Shown: positions 1 through 8,395, counted from the stretch's first letter. The stretch: 64,000 nt of DNA from JAYFRL01 sp034925905 (GCA_034925905.1 JAYFRL010000018.1:48399-112398); one strand, 5' to 3'. Program-made: numbers and translations. Notes: generated from the letters alone by a model not told the origin.

Positions 1-630
1 TCTAACGGCCTCAAGGCAAAAAACGCGGCTAAAACTGCTGCTAAACGGAGTAACGTATATCTCCATTGCATGTATCAAAGCATCTATTGATGAAAAAGCA
101 AATACCCGATGAGGTATTTTTGATAAAAGCTCAGGGATTAAAACCGCTGCATCCGCAAAGTTGCACTCGATGCGTTTTCCTATTTTAGCTTTATATTTTG
201 GTCTGTCTATAACCGAAACGGCGGTCATTTCGCAGCCGGTTCCGCAGGTTGTGGGCACGAGCACAAGCTTTTTATCCCTTACAAGAGGGATTTTATCCTC
301 GTAGATATCGTCTGCCGATTCGGCATCTTTTAAGGCAAGCAGTTTTGCAACATCCATTACAGTTCCGCCGCCAACGCCTATGATTCTGTCGATGTCAAGC
401 TTTTTAATGTCATGGAGAAGGGCTGTAACCATAGAGTCGCTGGGTTCTCCGGTTGTATAGTCCTCACAGAATAATATATGGCAGGGCAGAGGTATGTCCT
501 TGAAAAAGTCGTTGTATGAGAATTTATTTATGAACAGCAAGTCTTTTTCATTTATTTTAAACTCCGCAAAAAATGACTCCAAATCAGGCATTTCATATAC
601 CTGGGGGTGAACCGAAAACTTAAATATCAT
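1..630 (-). CDS. Iron-containing alcohol dehydrogenase, 4-hydroxybutyrate dehydrogenase-like (partial, C-terminus outside window)
   Basis: The 210 visible residues are the N-terminal NAD-binding half of a group III (iron-dependent) alcohol dehydrogenase. Visible motifs are the nucleotide-binding GVGGGTVMDVAK, the family signature VPTTCGTGCEM, and the start of the metal-binding half, NFADAAVLIPE with SIDALIHAMEIY, which supply the conserved Asp and His ligands. From memory of the family, the GEPSDSM segment and overall spacing match clostridial 4-hydroxybutyrate dehydrogenase (4HbD), which reduces succinate semialdehyde. The start is ATG at 630, preceded by AAGGAG. It follows the aldehyde dehydrogenase on the same strand by about 56 bp, so the two probably act in sequence on one aldehyde. 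Substrate is inferred; sulfoacetaldehyde or another short hydroxy-aldehyde is possible. Confidence 0.88.
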   Translation of the reverse strand, partial: MIFKFSVHPQVYEMPDLESFFAEFKINEKDLLFINKFSYNDFFKDIPLPCHILFCEDYTTGEPSDSMVTALLHDIKKLDIDRIIGVGGGTVMDVAKLLALKDAESADDIYEDKIPLVRDKKLVLVPTTCGTGCEMTAVSVIDRPKYKAKIGKRIECNFADAAVLIPELLSKIPHRVFAFSSIDALIHAMEIYVTPFSSSFSRVFCLEAVR

Positions 631-686
631 TATTTTTTCATCTCCTTGGAATAAAGGTTAAAACTTAAAGGGTTATATGCCAGAAA

Positions 687-2078
687 TCAGAGGAGTTTTA
701 CATTATCCAGTAAGTCTCTGTAGATTTCGGCGTCCGTAGCAGGTTTTCTGTCGATTGGCTCAGCAACCCAAGTGATATTAAAATAATGCTTTTGTGTTAT
801 GTTTTCAGAAACTATGTTTCCGCCCCAGCTTCCGCAGCCCAAGGAAAATGTGTTGGCAAGGCCGTTGTGCCATGCCCCTGCGTTTGAAGCTCCGTGCGGC
901 TGGCGGACGATAACTCTTGTGGTATATGTATTTAAGGCAAGCTTTTCAATATGTTCTTTGTTGTAAGAATGGATACCGCATGAATGGCCGAAGCCTGAAT
1001 ATCTCTGGATAGTGTTTACTGTATCAATGGCTTCGTCAAAATCGTCATATTTATAAACTGTGAGAACAAGTGAAAGCTTTTCTCCGGAGAACGGATAACC
1101 CTTTCCTTTTCCTGTTTCTTCAACCATTATGAAGGCTGTATCCTCAGGAATGGAAATCCCGGCTGCCTTTGCTATATCAAGCACAGGCTTTGCAACTATA
1201 TCCCGTGAAAGATGCCCGTCAACCCACATCGTTGCTTGGAGCTTAGCTTTTTCTTCGGGGCTTGCAAGATAACCTCCAACTTTTTTAAGCTCTGCCAACA
1301 TGCCGTCATAGATGTTCTTTTGTATAACAATTGAGTTTTCTGCGGAGCAGCCCGTTGCATTATCTCCCGTTTTTCCTATTTTTATTTTTTGGGCGGTTTC
1401 GGGAAGGTTAGCCGTTTCGTCTATTACGATTACTGCGTTTCCTGCACCAACTCCATATGCGGGTTTTCCGGAGCTGTAAGCCGAGCGAACCATGTCTCCG
1501 CTGCCTGTTGCCATAGTTATGTCGCACTGTCTCATGAGTTCTTTTGAAAGGGATATTGAAGGCTCATCTATGCATATGAAAAGATCTGCTGGAGCTCCGT
1601 TTTTCTCAAGAAGCTCTCTCATTATGTCCACAACTTTACCTGTGGTTTTTTTGCTTTTCGGATGGGGCGCAAAAATAAGCGAGTTTCTTGCCCTTAAGCC
1701 CAATACACCTTTGAAAAGGGGAGTTGCCTCGGGATTTGTGCTGGGTATGAGAGCAGCTATGACGCCAAGCGGTTTTGCTATTTTTGTAATTCCTTTTTCA
1801 GGGATCCTTTCTATTATCCCAACTGTTTTAACATCGAGAACTTCATAAAGGACAGCCGGCATTTTGCTCATCATTTTGCCCATTTTTGAATCTACTCTTC
1901 CCATTTTTGTTTCGTTTACAGTTAGCTCTGCAAGTTCTCTTGCCAAGGGTTCTCTTGAGAAGGTATAAATAATGGCTGCCGCAAGCTCATCAACCTTTCT
2001 TTGAGAAAATCCTTCTGCAATTTTTTGCGCTTTTCTTGATCTTTCAACTAACGATGCAATGTAATCAACTTCGTTCAT
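687..2078 (-). CDS. CoA-acylating aldehyde dehydrogenase (SucD / SauS / EutE-like)
   Basis: NAD(P)-dependent aldehyde dehydrogenase that interconverts an acyl-CoA and an aldehyde. The protein of about 463 aa lines up end to end with clostridial succinate-semialdehyde dehydrogenase SucD: AKPLGVIAALIPSTNP near the N-terminus, the AYSSGKPAYGVGAGNA nucleotide-binding segment, the catalytic cysteine in DNATGCSAENS, and the C-terminal LGCGSWGGNIVSENI. An ATG at 2078 is preferred to the upstream in-frame GTG at 2087 because AAGGAG lies 8 bases before the ATG. It is followed by a 4HbD-like alcohol dehydrogenase and preceded by a GntR/FCD regulator on the same strand, suggesting a regulated carboxylate or hydroxy-acid module. 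Sulfoacetaldehyde dehydrogenases belong to the same family, so the substrate is not settled. Confidence 0.9.
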   Translation of the reverse strand: MNEVDYIASLVERSRKAQKIAEGFSQRKVDELAAAIIYTFSREPLARELAELTVNETKMGRVDSKMGKMMSKMPAVLYEVLDVKTVGIIERIPEKGITKIAKPLGVIAALIPSTNPEATPLFKGVLGLRARNSLIFAPHPKSKKTTGKVVDIMRELLEKNGAPADLFICIDEPSISLSKELMRQCDITMATGSGDMVRSAYSSGKPAYGVGAGNAVIVIDETANLPETAQKIKIGKTGDNATGCSAENSIVIQKNIYDGMLAELKKVGGYLASPEEKAKLQATMWVDGHLSRDIVAKPVLDIAKAAGISIPEDTAFIMVEETGKGKGYPFSGEKLSLVLTVYKYDDFDEAIDTVNTIQRYSGFGHSCGIHSYNKEHIEKLALNTYTTRVIVRQPHGASNAGAWHNGLANTFSLGCGSWGGNIVSENITQKHYFNITWVAEPIDRKPATDAEIYRDLLDNVKLL

Positions 2079-2147
2079 AATTACCACTCCTTTTGTATTT
2101 TTTTATGTTATAAGAACATATTGGTTTTTAATTTTTAGGGTACATGG

Positions 2148-2795
2148 CTATACAAGCTGTTTTATTTGCTTTGTAACTCTATCTATATGCATATGTGCAA
2201 CCTTTAAAACTTCTTCTACGTTTCCCTCTTTTACGTATTTAAGCAGCAGGAAATGATCATTTGTGGAAAGATTTCTATCAACAACGGCAGGTGTTACAAA
2301 ATAGAGAACCTGGTTGTTTAAAAACGACAGGTTGTTGAAGGTTTTAATCAAAATAGGGTTGTTTGTCATATCGAAAGCAATCTTATGAAACAAAATATCA
2401 TTTATTATCCATTGCTGAAGGTTTTTATTGTCATAATGATATTTTATAAGATTTGCATACTCCTCAAGCTTGCTAAAAGAGTGCATATCCAGAGTTCCGT
2501 TTATAGATTTTTCGGTAAGTATTTTATATGCTGAAATTAAGAGCCCGTCTATAACTTCATAACCATATGCAAGCTCGGCAAAAGAGACAATTTTAAGATA
2601 AGAGCCTTTGTTGGGAATAAGCTCTATAAGACCTTCTTCCTGAAGTCTTCTTAGAGCTTCTCTCACAGGCGTTCGGCTTATTCCAAGCTGACTAGCAATA
2701 TTGCCTTCAACTATTTGTTGACCGGGCAGTATTTTCTTATCAGCGATCATAGAACGTATTGTGGTGTAAGCCAAATCAAAACTGGATGATTTCAT
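2148..2795 (-). CDS. GntR-family transcriptional regulator with FCD ligand domain
   Basis: Repressor or activator of the FadR subfamily. Residues about 8-75 form the winged helix-turn-helix (IASQLGISRTPVREALRRL, then the wing ELIPNKGSYLK). The rest is the all-helical FCD domain with the likely metal or effector ligands Asp and His in NDILFHKIAF, His in TNDHFLLL and His in AHMHIDR. FCD domains typically bind carboxylates. The start is ATG at 2795 with AGGAGGT just upstream; an in-frame ATG 24 bases further upstream lacks a ribosome site. It lies 70 bp before the aldehyde dehydrogenase in the same direction without a visible terminator, so it probably controls that module. Palindromes of the FCD-operator type lie in its own upstream region (2879-2898). 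Confidence 0.9.
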   Translation of the reverse strand: MKSSSFDLAYTTIRSMIADKKILPGQQIVEGNIASQLGISRTPVREALRRLQEEGLIELIPNKGSYLKIVSFAELAYGYEVIDGLLISAYKILTEKSINGTLDMHSFSKLEEYANLIKYHYDNKNLQQWIINDILFHKIAFDMTNNPILIKTFNNLSFLNNQVLYFVTPAVVDRNLSTNDHFLLLKYVKEGNVEEVLKVAHMHIDRVTKQIKQLV

Positions 2796-2878
2796 AAAGT
2801 TACCTCCTGAAAAATACAATATGGATTTTAATAATCATTAAAGTACCGAAAATGGTACATTAATAGAATGTAATCATA

Positions 2879-2898
2879 TATACAATATTGTATACAAT
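2879..2898. promoter_or_regulatory. Overlapping palindromes, candidate GntR operator
   Basis: Positions 2879-2894 form a perfect 16-bp palindrome (TATACAAT joined to ATTGTATA), and 2887-2898 is a second, overlapping perfect palindrome, ATTGTATACAAT. The second has the form typical of FCD-type GntR operators. Both lie about 90 bp upstream of the GntR start codon, between that gene and the divergent clc. A further inverted repeat, GTACC-N6-GGTAC, is at 2843-2858. Autoregulation is inferred, not shown. Confidence 0.5.
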
Positions 2899-2950
2899 CA
2901 AAGTAATACAAATATTTTCATTATGTTATCATAATATATGTGTATTTTCA

Positions 2951-2985
2951 AGAGAACAATTTAGCAAAATTGTTCTCTTTATTTT
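2951..2985 (+). terminator. Orphan hairpin followed by T-rich stretch
   Basis: AGAGAACAATTT (2951-2962) pairs perfectly with AAATTGTTCTCT (2967-2978) across an AGCA loop and is followed on the plus strand by TTATTTT. It looks like an AT-rich intrinsic terminator, but no plus-strand gene precedes it: it lies between the divergent gntR and clc. The rest of 2796-3265 is AT-rich with no gene that I can support. Confidence 0.45.
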
Positions 2986-3265
2986 GTCTAAAACAGACTA
3001 AAAATTCAATGAGAAGCTTTTGTATATAATGCATAAACAGCTAAATATGAAGTAATTATCAGGATATGACTTGGGATATAAAAACCAAAAAAGATTTAAA
3101 ATTGTATCTTAAAAAATACATAAAATATTTTAAGTTAAGAAAAATTCAATATGGATCATGCGGAGAGAAAGCGGGGTGTTAATTTAATAAATATAGTTTT
3201 TAACTATTAAAATACATAGTTAGAATATATATCGACAAAACCAGACAAAAATAGCATTCCTTTAT

Positions 3266-3294
3266 TTGACACAGGTCCGTATGAGTGATATAAC
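3266..3294 (+). promoter_or_regulatory. Sigma-A promoter of clc
   Basis: TTGACA at 3266-3271, a 17-bp spacer, and TATAAC at 3289-3294. The predicted transcript starts near 3301, only about 20-25 bases before the start codon, which leaves no room for a riboswitch. Confidence 0.75.
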
Positions 3295-3326
3295 AAATAT
3301 ATGTGGAGTTGAAAGGAGAAATGATA

Positions 3327-4541
3327 GTGGAAGTACTGGTTAGGGGCATTAAAAGGATTGGCTTACATATAAACACTTTCATAGGGCTTGTGCTTGTGGC
3401 GGCCGGCATAGGTACGCTTGGGGGACTTATCGGAACAGCTTTTCATGTAAGCGTAGATATGGCGGCAAAAACCAGGACTGAAAATGAATGGATAATATGG
3501 TTGCTTCCTATAGGCGGAATATTGATATCTATAATATATAGATTGATGAAAACATGCGGAAAAGGAACGAACTGTATAATAGATTCTATTCAAAGTGGAG
3601 AAGAAATACCTGTTTTGCTTGCCCCGGCAATGTTTTTGAGTACTTTTATAACACATCTTTTCGGAGGAAGCGCAGGAAGAGAAGGAGCCGCCCTTCAAAT
3701 AGGCGGAAGCATGGGTTATGGCATAGGGAAATTTTTAAAACTGGATGAAAAAGGTATAAGAATGATGACGTTATGCGGAATGGCTTCGATTTTTTCCGCT
3801 CTTTTTGGAACTCCTCTGGGAGCTGCGTTTTTTACTCTTGAGGTTGCAAACGTAGGGTATTTTTATTATTCATATTTAGTGCCATGTGTTTCGGCATCAT
3901 TAGTTGCTTATTGGATAGCTCTTAGCCTTGGAGTTACTCCAACACGTTTTTTAATCACAAGCGAAATTAACCTGTCTCCAATACTTGTTTTAAAAGTTGT
4001 TGCAATAGGTGCTGTTGCTGCGGCTGTAAGCATTATATTTTGCCTTTCGATGCATTGGGGAGAGTATTATTTTAAAAGGTTTATAAAAAACCAAGAGCTA
4101 AGAATAGCTACAGGAGGCATAATAATAATTGCACTTACATATCTTGTTGGGTCTTATGATTATAATGGAGCAGGAATGGCCTTTATCTCAAGTGCCATGA
4201 TAGGGCCGGTTTTTCCCCTTGCTTTTTTAATTAAAATAATATTTACTGCTATAACCGTTGGAAGCGGATATAAAGGCGGGGAAGTGTTGCCTTCGTTTTT
4301 TATTGGAGCAACGCTAGGTAGCTTTTTAAGTTCGTTTTTAGGCGTTCCGACGGATATTGCGGCTTCTTTAGGTCTTATAGCCGTGTTCTGCGGGGCTGTA
4401 AATTGTCCCATAGCCTCCATAGTTCTTGCAATAGAGCTTTTTGGAACAAGCGAGATTCTTCTTTTTGGAATAGTATGCACAACAAGCTACATGCTTTCAG
4501 GGAACTATAAGCTATATAGCAGCCAAAAGATAATAGATTAA
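3327..4541 (+). CDS. CLC-F type fluoride/proton antiporter (EriC-like)
   Basis: Polytopic membrane protein of the CLC chloride channel/transporter superfamily, about 405 aa. It has the gating-glutamate motif SAGREGAALQIG. Instead of the chloride-type GSGIP and GxFxP motifs it shows CGMASIFSALFGTPLG and GSGYKGGEVLP, which are the substitutions known for the CLC-F clade that exports fluoride in exchange for protons. Expected role: protection against cytoplasmic fluoride. Start choice: AGGAG at 3314-3318 places GTG 3327 at good spacing; ATG 3321 is in frame but only two bases from the site, and GTG 3303 coincides with the predicted transcript start. The gene is monocistronic, and its downstream terminator is split by the mobile element at 4577-12612. 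Confidence 0.85.
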   Translation: MEVLVRGIKRIGLHINTFIGLVLVAAGIGTLGGLIGTAFHVSVDMAAKTRTENEWIIWLLPIGGILISIIYRLMKTCGKGTNCIIDSIQSGEEIPVLLAPAMFLSTFITHLFGGSAGREGAALQIGGSMGYGIGKFLKLDEKGIRMMTLCGMASIFSALFGTPLGAAFFTLEVANVGYFYYSYLVPCVSASLVAYWIALSLGVTPTRFLITSEINLSPILVLKVVAIGAVAAAVSIIFCLSMHWGEYYFKRFIKNQELRIATGGIIIIALTYLVGSYDYNGAGMAFISSAMIGPVFPLAFLIKIIFTAITVGSGYKGGEVLPSFFIGATLGSFLSSFLGVPTDIAASLGLIAVFCGAVNCPIASIVLAIELFGTSEILLFGIVCTTSYMLSGNYKLYSSQKIID

Positions 4542-4555
4542 TATTGCTTATACAT

Positions 4556-4570
4556 AAAAAAGCCCGCCTT
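4556..4570. other. Left arm of the interrupted clc terminator
   Basis: AAAAAAGCCCGCCTT here is the exact reverse complement of AAGGCGGGCTTTTTT at 12621-12635, 8 kb away. Rejoined through the 3-bp core, the two arms form a 15-bp stem with a 17-base loop and a T-run, an ordinary intrinsic terminator 15 bases after clc. The arms therefore belong to the target, not to the element. Confidence 0.75.
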
Positions 4571-4579
4571 GCAATGCCC

Positions 4580-4598
4580 GGTGGTCGTAAAACAGTAA
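4580..4598 (+). repeat. Left terminal inverted repeat (attL P half-site)
   Basis: GGTGGTCGTAAAACAGTAA; matches the right-end copy at 18 of 19 positions in inverted orientation. It lies directly beside the CCC core at 4577-4579 and is the likely recombinase binding half-site. Confidence 0.7.
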
Positions 4599-4637
4599 AA
4601 TCGAAAAAGCCTGAAAGCAATGTGTTTTCAAGGGTAG

Positions 4638-4659
4638 CGGCGTGACATCGGTCACGCCG
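4638..4659 (-). terminator. Hairpin overlapping the recombinase stop codon
   Basis: CGGCGTGAC (4638-4646) and GTCACGCCG (4651-4659) form a 9-bp stem with a 4-base loop that includes the recombinase stop. No T-run follows on the minus strand, so termination here would be weak. Confidence 0.35.
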
Positions 4660-6370
4660 TTTCCTCTTTCATCAGCTCATTTAAGGGGATAAATCCCAGA
4701 CCGTCGTACTTGATGTGGATATGCTGTGTCCGCTTGCCGCTGCTCTTGTCCGGCGCGTCCACATAGATTGCAGACACCAACTCCCGCAGCGCATAGGGCG
4801 TCAAGGCATCAATCCCCACATACTTGTGAGCTTTCTGAATGAACTTTTCGATGTTTTCGTTCTGTCGTTCCTGTACTTCAATTTCCTGCTGCAAGGTGAT
4901 GACCTCTGCTTCAAGCTGCTTCTGTTCCGCTTCGTAGCTTTGGCTGAGCATATCAAACCGCTCGTCGCTCAAGCGTCCGCCCGCGTTGTCCTCGTAAATC
5001 TTGATGAACAAACGCTTCAATTCGGAGATACGCTTTTCATCCCGGTCGAGCTGCTTTTTGCGGATTTGGATTTGCTCCCGGCTTTCAAGGCGCATCCGCT
5101 CCTCCATGACGGTGCGGAAATGACTTTCATACCGTAGAATGTACCCCATGACCGCTTGGATATGCTTTAAGACCATGCGCTCCAAAACCTTAACACGGAT
5201 GAAGTGACCGCCGCATTTCTCTTTATCTTTCCAATGGAGAGAGCAGTCAAAAAAGTCCTGATCCGTTTTGTAGTTGTTGGATGAGCCGTAATACATCTTC
5301 GAGCCACAATCGGAACAGTAGACCAAGCCGGAAAAGATGCTGCTTCTGCCTGTGCGTGTCATGCGGTGGCGCTGCTGACGGATGGTTTGTACCTTGTCGA
5401 ATACATCATCCGCAATAATGCGTTCATGGGTGTCGTGGAAAACGGCTTGCTTTTCAACCGGACTTTCTCGCTGCTTCTTGTCCCAGATGGAATTGCTGAA
5501 AGTTTTGAAGTTGACGGTGCAGCCTGTGTACTCCCGGCGTTCCAGTATGTTGACAACGGAGCTGTCGCCCCAGCCATAGGGATTCTCCGGCTCCGGGTGC
5601 GGTGTTTTGCGCCCTTGCTGCTTTTTGTAGGCAGTCGGCGTCAACACCTTATCCGCTTTGAGCTGGTTGGCGATTTGCTGCGGGCCGCGTCCCTCCATGC
5701 ACATAGAGAAGATGCGCTTCACAACATCGGCGGCTTCCGGGTCGATCACCCAGCGTTTGGGATTTTCCGGGTCTTTCACATAGCCATAAGGAACATTGAC
5801 GGTCAGCGGTACGCCGCGCTCACCTTTTGCTTTGGTAACAGCCCGGATTTTTCGGCTGGTATCACGGGCGTAAAACTCGTTAAACCAGTTCTTGATTCCG
5901 GCAAAATCGTTGTTGACGCTGTTGGCATCAGCGGAGTCAAAATCGTCGTTGATGGCAATAAAGCGCGTCCCATTCTGCGGAAAGGTGAAGTTGGTGTAAA
6001 GCCCGGTGAGTGCCGAATTACGCCCCAGTCGAGAGAGGTCCTTTGTGATGGCAACCGCCACATTCCCGGCTTCAATCTCAGCAAGCATGGCTTGAAATCC
6101 GGGTCTGTCGAAAGTCACACCCGAAACGCCGTCGTCCACAAAAAAGGTCGGGTTCGGAAAGTGATGCTCGCGTGCATATTGAAGCAAGATGCCCTTTTGA
6201 TTTTCGATTGACAGGGATTCGCCAAGCCGTTCATCCTCTTGACTTAATCTGCAATACAGCGCGGTAATTTTGTTTGTTGCTCCAAACATTTCTGTTTCCT
6301 CCTTTAGTGGAGCAACTGTCAGTACAGGATTGGTTGCCTCTATTGTACCAAGATTTTGAACGTTTGTCAT
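4652..6370 (-). CDS. Large serine recombinase (TnpX/TndX-like)
   Basis: Site-specific recombinase that excises and integrates the element. The N-terminal resolvase domain starts at ITALYCRLSQEDE, whose Ser is the nucleophile, and keeps the active-site arginine in KDLSRLGRN. A recombinase domain follows, then a zinc ribbon (YCSDCGSKMYY with further Cys before CGGHF), then a C-terminal coiled coil of about 90 residues. The length of 572 aa fits the family. Two starts are credible: ATG 6370, with GGAGG upstream and a 4-bp overlap with the preceding gene, and ATG 6289 (MFGATNK), which has its own AAGGAGG. The N-terminal 27 residues are therefore uncertain. As the gene nearest the left end, it would recombine the ends at the CCC core. 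Confidence 0.93.
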   Translation of the reverse strand: MTNVQNLGTIEATNPVLTVAPLKEETEMFGATNKITALYCRLSQEDERLGESLSIENQKGILLQYAREHHFPNPTFFVDDGVSGVTFDRPGFQAMLAEIEAGNVAVAITKDLSRLGRNSALTGLYTNFTFPQNGTRFIAINDDFDSADANSVNNDFAGIKNWFNEFYARDTSRKIRAVTKAKGERGVPLTVNVPYGYVKDPENPKRWVIDPEAADVVKRIFSMCMEGRGPQQIANQLKADKVLTPTAYKKQQGRKTPHPEPENPYGWGDSSVVNILERREYTGCTVNFKTFSNSIWDKKQRESPVEKQAVFHDTHERIIADDVFDKVQTIRQQRHRMTRTGRSSIFSGLVYCSDCGSKMYYGSSNNYKTDQDFFDCSLHWKDKEKCGGHFIRVKVLERMVLKHIQAVMGYILRYESHFRTVMEERMRLESREQIQIRKKQLDRDEKRISELKRLFIKIYEDNAGGRLSDERFDMLSQSYEAEQKQLEAEVITLQQEIEVQERQNENIEKFIQKAHKYVGIDALTPYALRELVSAIYVDAPDKSSGKRTQHIHIKYDGLGFIPLNELMKEETA

Positions 6371-6735
6371 TCCTGTCCCTCCATCTTTTCCGTAAACTTC
6401 TTGGCGGTAATGCGCTCCAACTTTCGGACAAAGGTTTCCGCTCCCTCATAGCTGCCGGTGACGGTGTAAACAGTCCCCGCGATTTCTTCCGTAACGGTCA
6501 ATTCGGGAATCCAATATGCGGAAAGATTTTTCACATGGATATGCCCGCCCTCACCAAACCAGAAGTTGTGGTTGCGCCGTTCCTCTGGCACAGGCTCGCA
6601 TTTGGCGTAGGGGTCGGGATTGGTAAAACGGTACTCGCCAGGAGTGTCCCCGACAGCTTCCTCCTGTTCTGCCCATTGGCGTATTTCCTCCAATTCCTCC
6701 GGGGTAAACTCCGCTTCTCTTTTATCGTTTTTCAT
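6367..6735 (-). CDS. Small conserved protein of the element, function unknown
   Basis: A 122-aa protein with an acidic N-terminal part rich in Glu (FTPEELEEIRQWAEQEE), then a segment ending in a likely beta-rich region (YTVTGSYEGAETFVRKLERI). No catalytic motif or transmembrane segment is evident. It overlaps the recombinase start by 4 bp, so it is translationally coupled to it and may be an accessory to recombination. I do not recognise the family; it does not look like the TnpV or TnpW proteins of Tn4451-like elements. Confidence 0.7.
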   Translation of the reverse strand: MKNDKREAEFTPEELEEIRQWAEQEEAVGDTPGEYRFTNPDPYAKCEPVPEERRNHNFWFGEGGHIHVKNLSAYWIPELTVTEEIAGTVYTVTGSYEGAETFVRKLERITAKKFTEKMEGQE

Positions 6736-6794
6736 GGTGATTTCGTCCTTTCGGTTTCATGTTGCTTCGGGACAAATTGTCCCGAAGTGGGTGG

Positions 6795-8285
6795 TCATCG
6801 TTCCTGTTCGTGTTTCTTGGTCTGCACCTGTTCCGGCTGCTCGGCTCGGAGTGCAATATCCACACAACGGCGGATATTTTGAAGCTCGGAAACATCGGCG
6901 CGGGTGTCTTTCAGCTTTGCATATTCCACTTCGCGCCGCGCTTTCAGTTCGGCGTGTTCCTTTTCCCATGCGGAGATAGGCAAGGACTTCACGCCCTCCG
7001 GCAAGCGGGCATGAAGAAAGCGGTTGGCGGCGTTCCAGATGGTAAGCTCGGCGCGGTGAGCTTCGGCGTATTTCTCCTGTTTGCCTTTCCAGCGGATTTG
7101 CTTATACTCGTCTTGAACAGGCTTGTAACACAGATAATTCTTGCCGTTCTCAATGAGCTTTTGAAGCTCTTTCATGCGGGTTTCTGCGGTTCTCATACTG
7201 TCGCGGATTGCGCTGGATTTGTCGCTGACAGAGGAAAGAGCAGCGTCAAGCTCAGCAAGTGTGGTAATGCCATGCGCCGCAAGATAACCCACCGCCTTTG
7301 ATACGGTTTTCAGTTCATCGGCGGCGTGTTGCCGCTGCCAGCCCTGCGAATACTTCCGGCTCTTTTCTCTCTGAACGCTTAAAAACTGCATGAGCAGATT
7401 TGCGATAGGCGGTGAGGTTGACTGTTCCTGTGTAGCTTCCCGCGCCTTGAACAATTCGGCAATCCAATCTTTGAGCTTGCCGATCTGCGCCCGGATTTCC
7501 CGGATAAGACGGTTTGCCTTTTGGATATTGCGGTTAAGCTCGCCCTTTTCGGTGGCAATACCTTTCTTCTCCATCTGACAGGCGGCTACGCCCATGTGGA
7601 CGGTGGGCAGCTCGTCAATGCCGCGCTCGGCGTTGCTGCGGTGGTCGATACGCTCCGGGCGATTTGCCCGTTCAAGGTAGGCGTTGGTAACATCAGCCCA
7701 CGCTTCGCGCCAAATGAGGGCGTTGCCCTTGTCGTTCCAATCCACAAGGTCAACCTTGTGCGTCTTGTAGCTGCCGCTTGGCAGCCGTATGCGCTCACCG
7801 TTTTCGTCAAGGTCGTATTCCTTTTTCGACTTCGCCGCCCACGCGCCGCGCTCGTCCAACGGGCGCATGGTGAGCATGATATGACAATGGGGATTGCCCT
7901 TGCCTGTGTCGTGAATGGCAAAATCGACGCACATTCCCTTTGAAACAAACCCCGAGGAACAAAACTCCCGGACAAGCCGGATTTGTTCCTCTCTCGGTAG
8001 CTCGACTGGCAGGGCTGCGTCTATCTCCCGCGCAAGCTGGGCGTTGCCCGCTTTCTCGTAAAGTTCAACGCTGTTCCAAAGGGTAGAACGGTCAGAGAAA
8101 GAGGGCGGGGCGTGTTCCGGCAAGATGATTTCCGTATGCACGACGCCGCCTTTGCGGGTGTAGTCATGGGTCATTCCGTCCCATTCGTTTGTGAGCTTTT
8201 CACCGCTTCGATAGGCGGCTGCGGCAACGGCTGATTTGCCCTTGCCCCGGCTCACGATACTGATGTTGCAATGATATATCGCCAT
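6795..8285 (-). CDS. MobA/MobL-family relaxase
   Basis: Relaxase of the MOBQ type (MobA/MobL domain), 496 aa, which would nick the element's oriT and lead the strand during helper-dependent transfer. The N-terminal MAIYHCNISIVSRGKGKSAVAAAAYRSG is the characteristic opening with the family's conserved RG-SA-AAYRSG segment. The histidine cluster lies around residue 130 in GNPHCHIMLTMRPL. The second half is charged and probably coiled coil. The start is ATG 8285, preceded by GGAGGT; longer in-frame extensions upstream run into the oriT region and are not credible. The oriT candidate at 8396-8496 lies just upstream, the usual arrangement. Confidence 0.92.
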   Translation of the reverse strand: MAIYHCNISIVSRGKGKSAVAAAAYRSGEKLTNEWDGMTHDYTRKGGVVHTEIILPEHAPPSFSDRSTLWNSVELYEKAGNAQLAREIDAALPVELPREEQIRLVREFCSSGFVSKGMCVDFAIHDTGKGNPHCHIMLTMRPLDERGAWAAKSKKEYDLDENGERIRLPSGSYKTHKVDLVDWNDKGNALIWREAWADVTNAYLERANRPERIDHRSNAERGIDELPTVHMGVAACQMEKKGIATEKGELNRNIQKANRLIREIRAQIGKLKDWIAELFKAREATQEQSTSPPIANLLMQFLSVQREKSRKYSQGWQRQHAADELKTVSKAVGYLAAHGITTLAELDAALSSVSDKSSAIRDSMRTAETRMKELQKLIENGKNYLCYKPVQDEYKQIRWKGKQEKYAEAHRAELTIWNAANRFLHARLPEGVKSLPISAWEKEHAELKARREVEYAKLKDTRADVSELQNIRRCVDIALRAEQPEQVQTKKHEQER

Positions 8286-8395
8286 AGATAGCACCTCCGA
8301 TCGGGCGATAATAAAACCCCATGAAAGTAAATAGCTTGCCGCAGCAAGGTGTTCGCTTTCGTGGGGTACACAAAGGGGTAGACGCGCAAGCGGCG

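Noticed and set aside
2820..3326. Fluoride riboswitch upstream of the CLC-F gene
   Set aside because: No GATGG / CTGATG pattern of the crcB motif is visible, and the promoter leaves no room for it.
6274..6979. Plus-strand reading frames inside the mobilization region
   Set aside because: They mirror the GC-rich minus-strand genes, have no ribosome sites and no plausible protein features.
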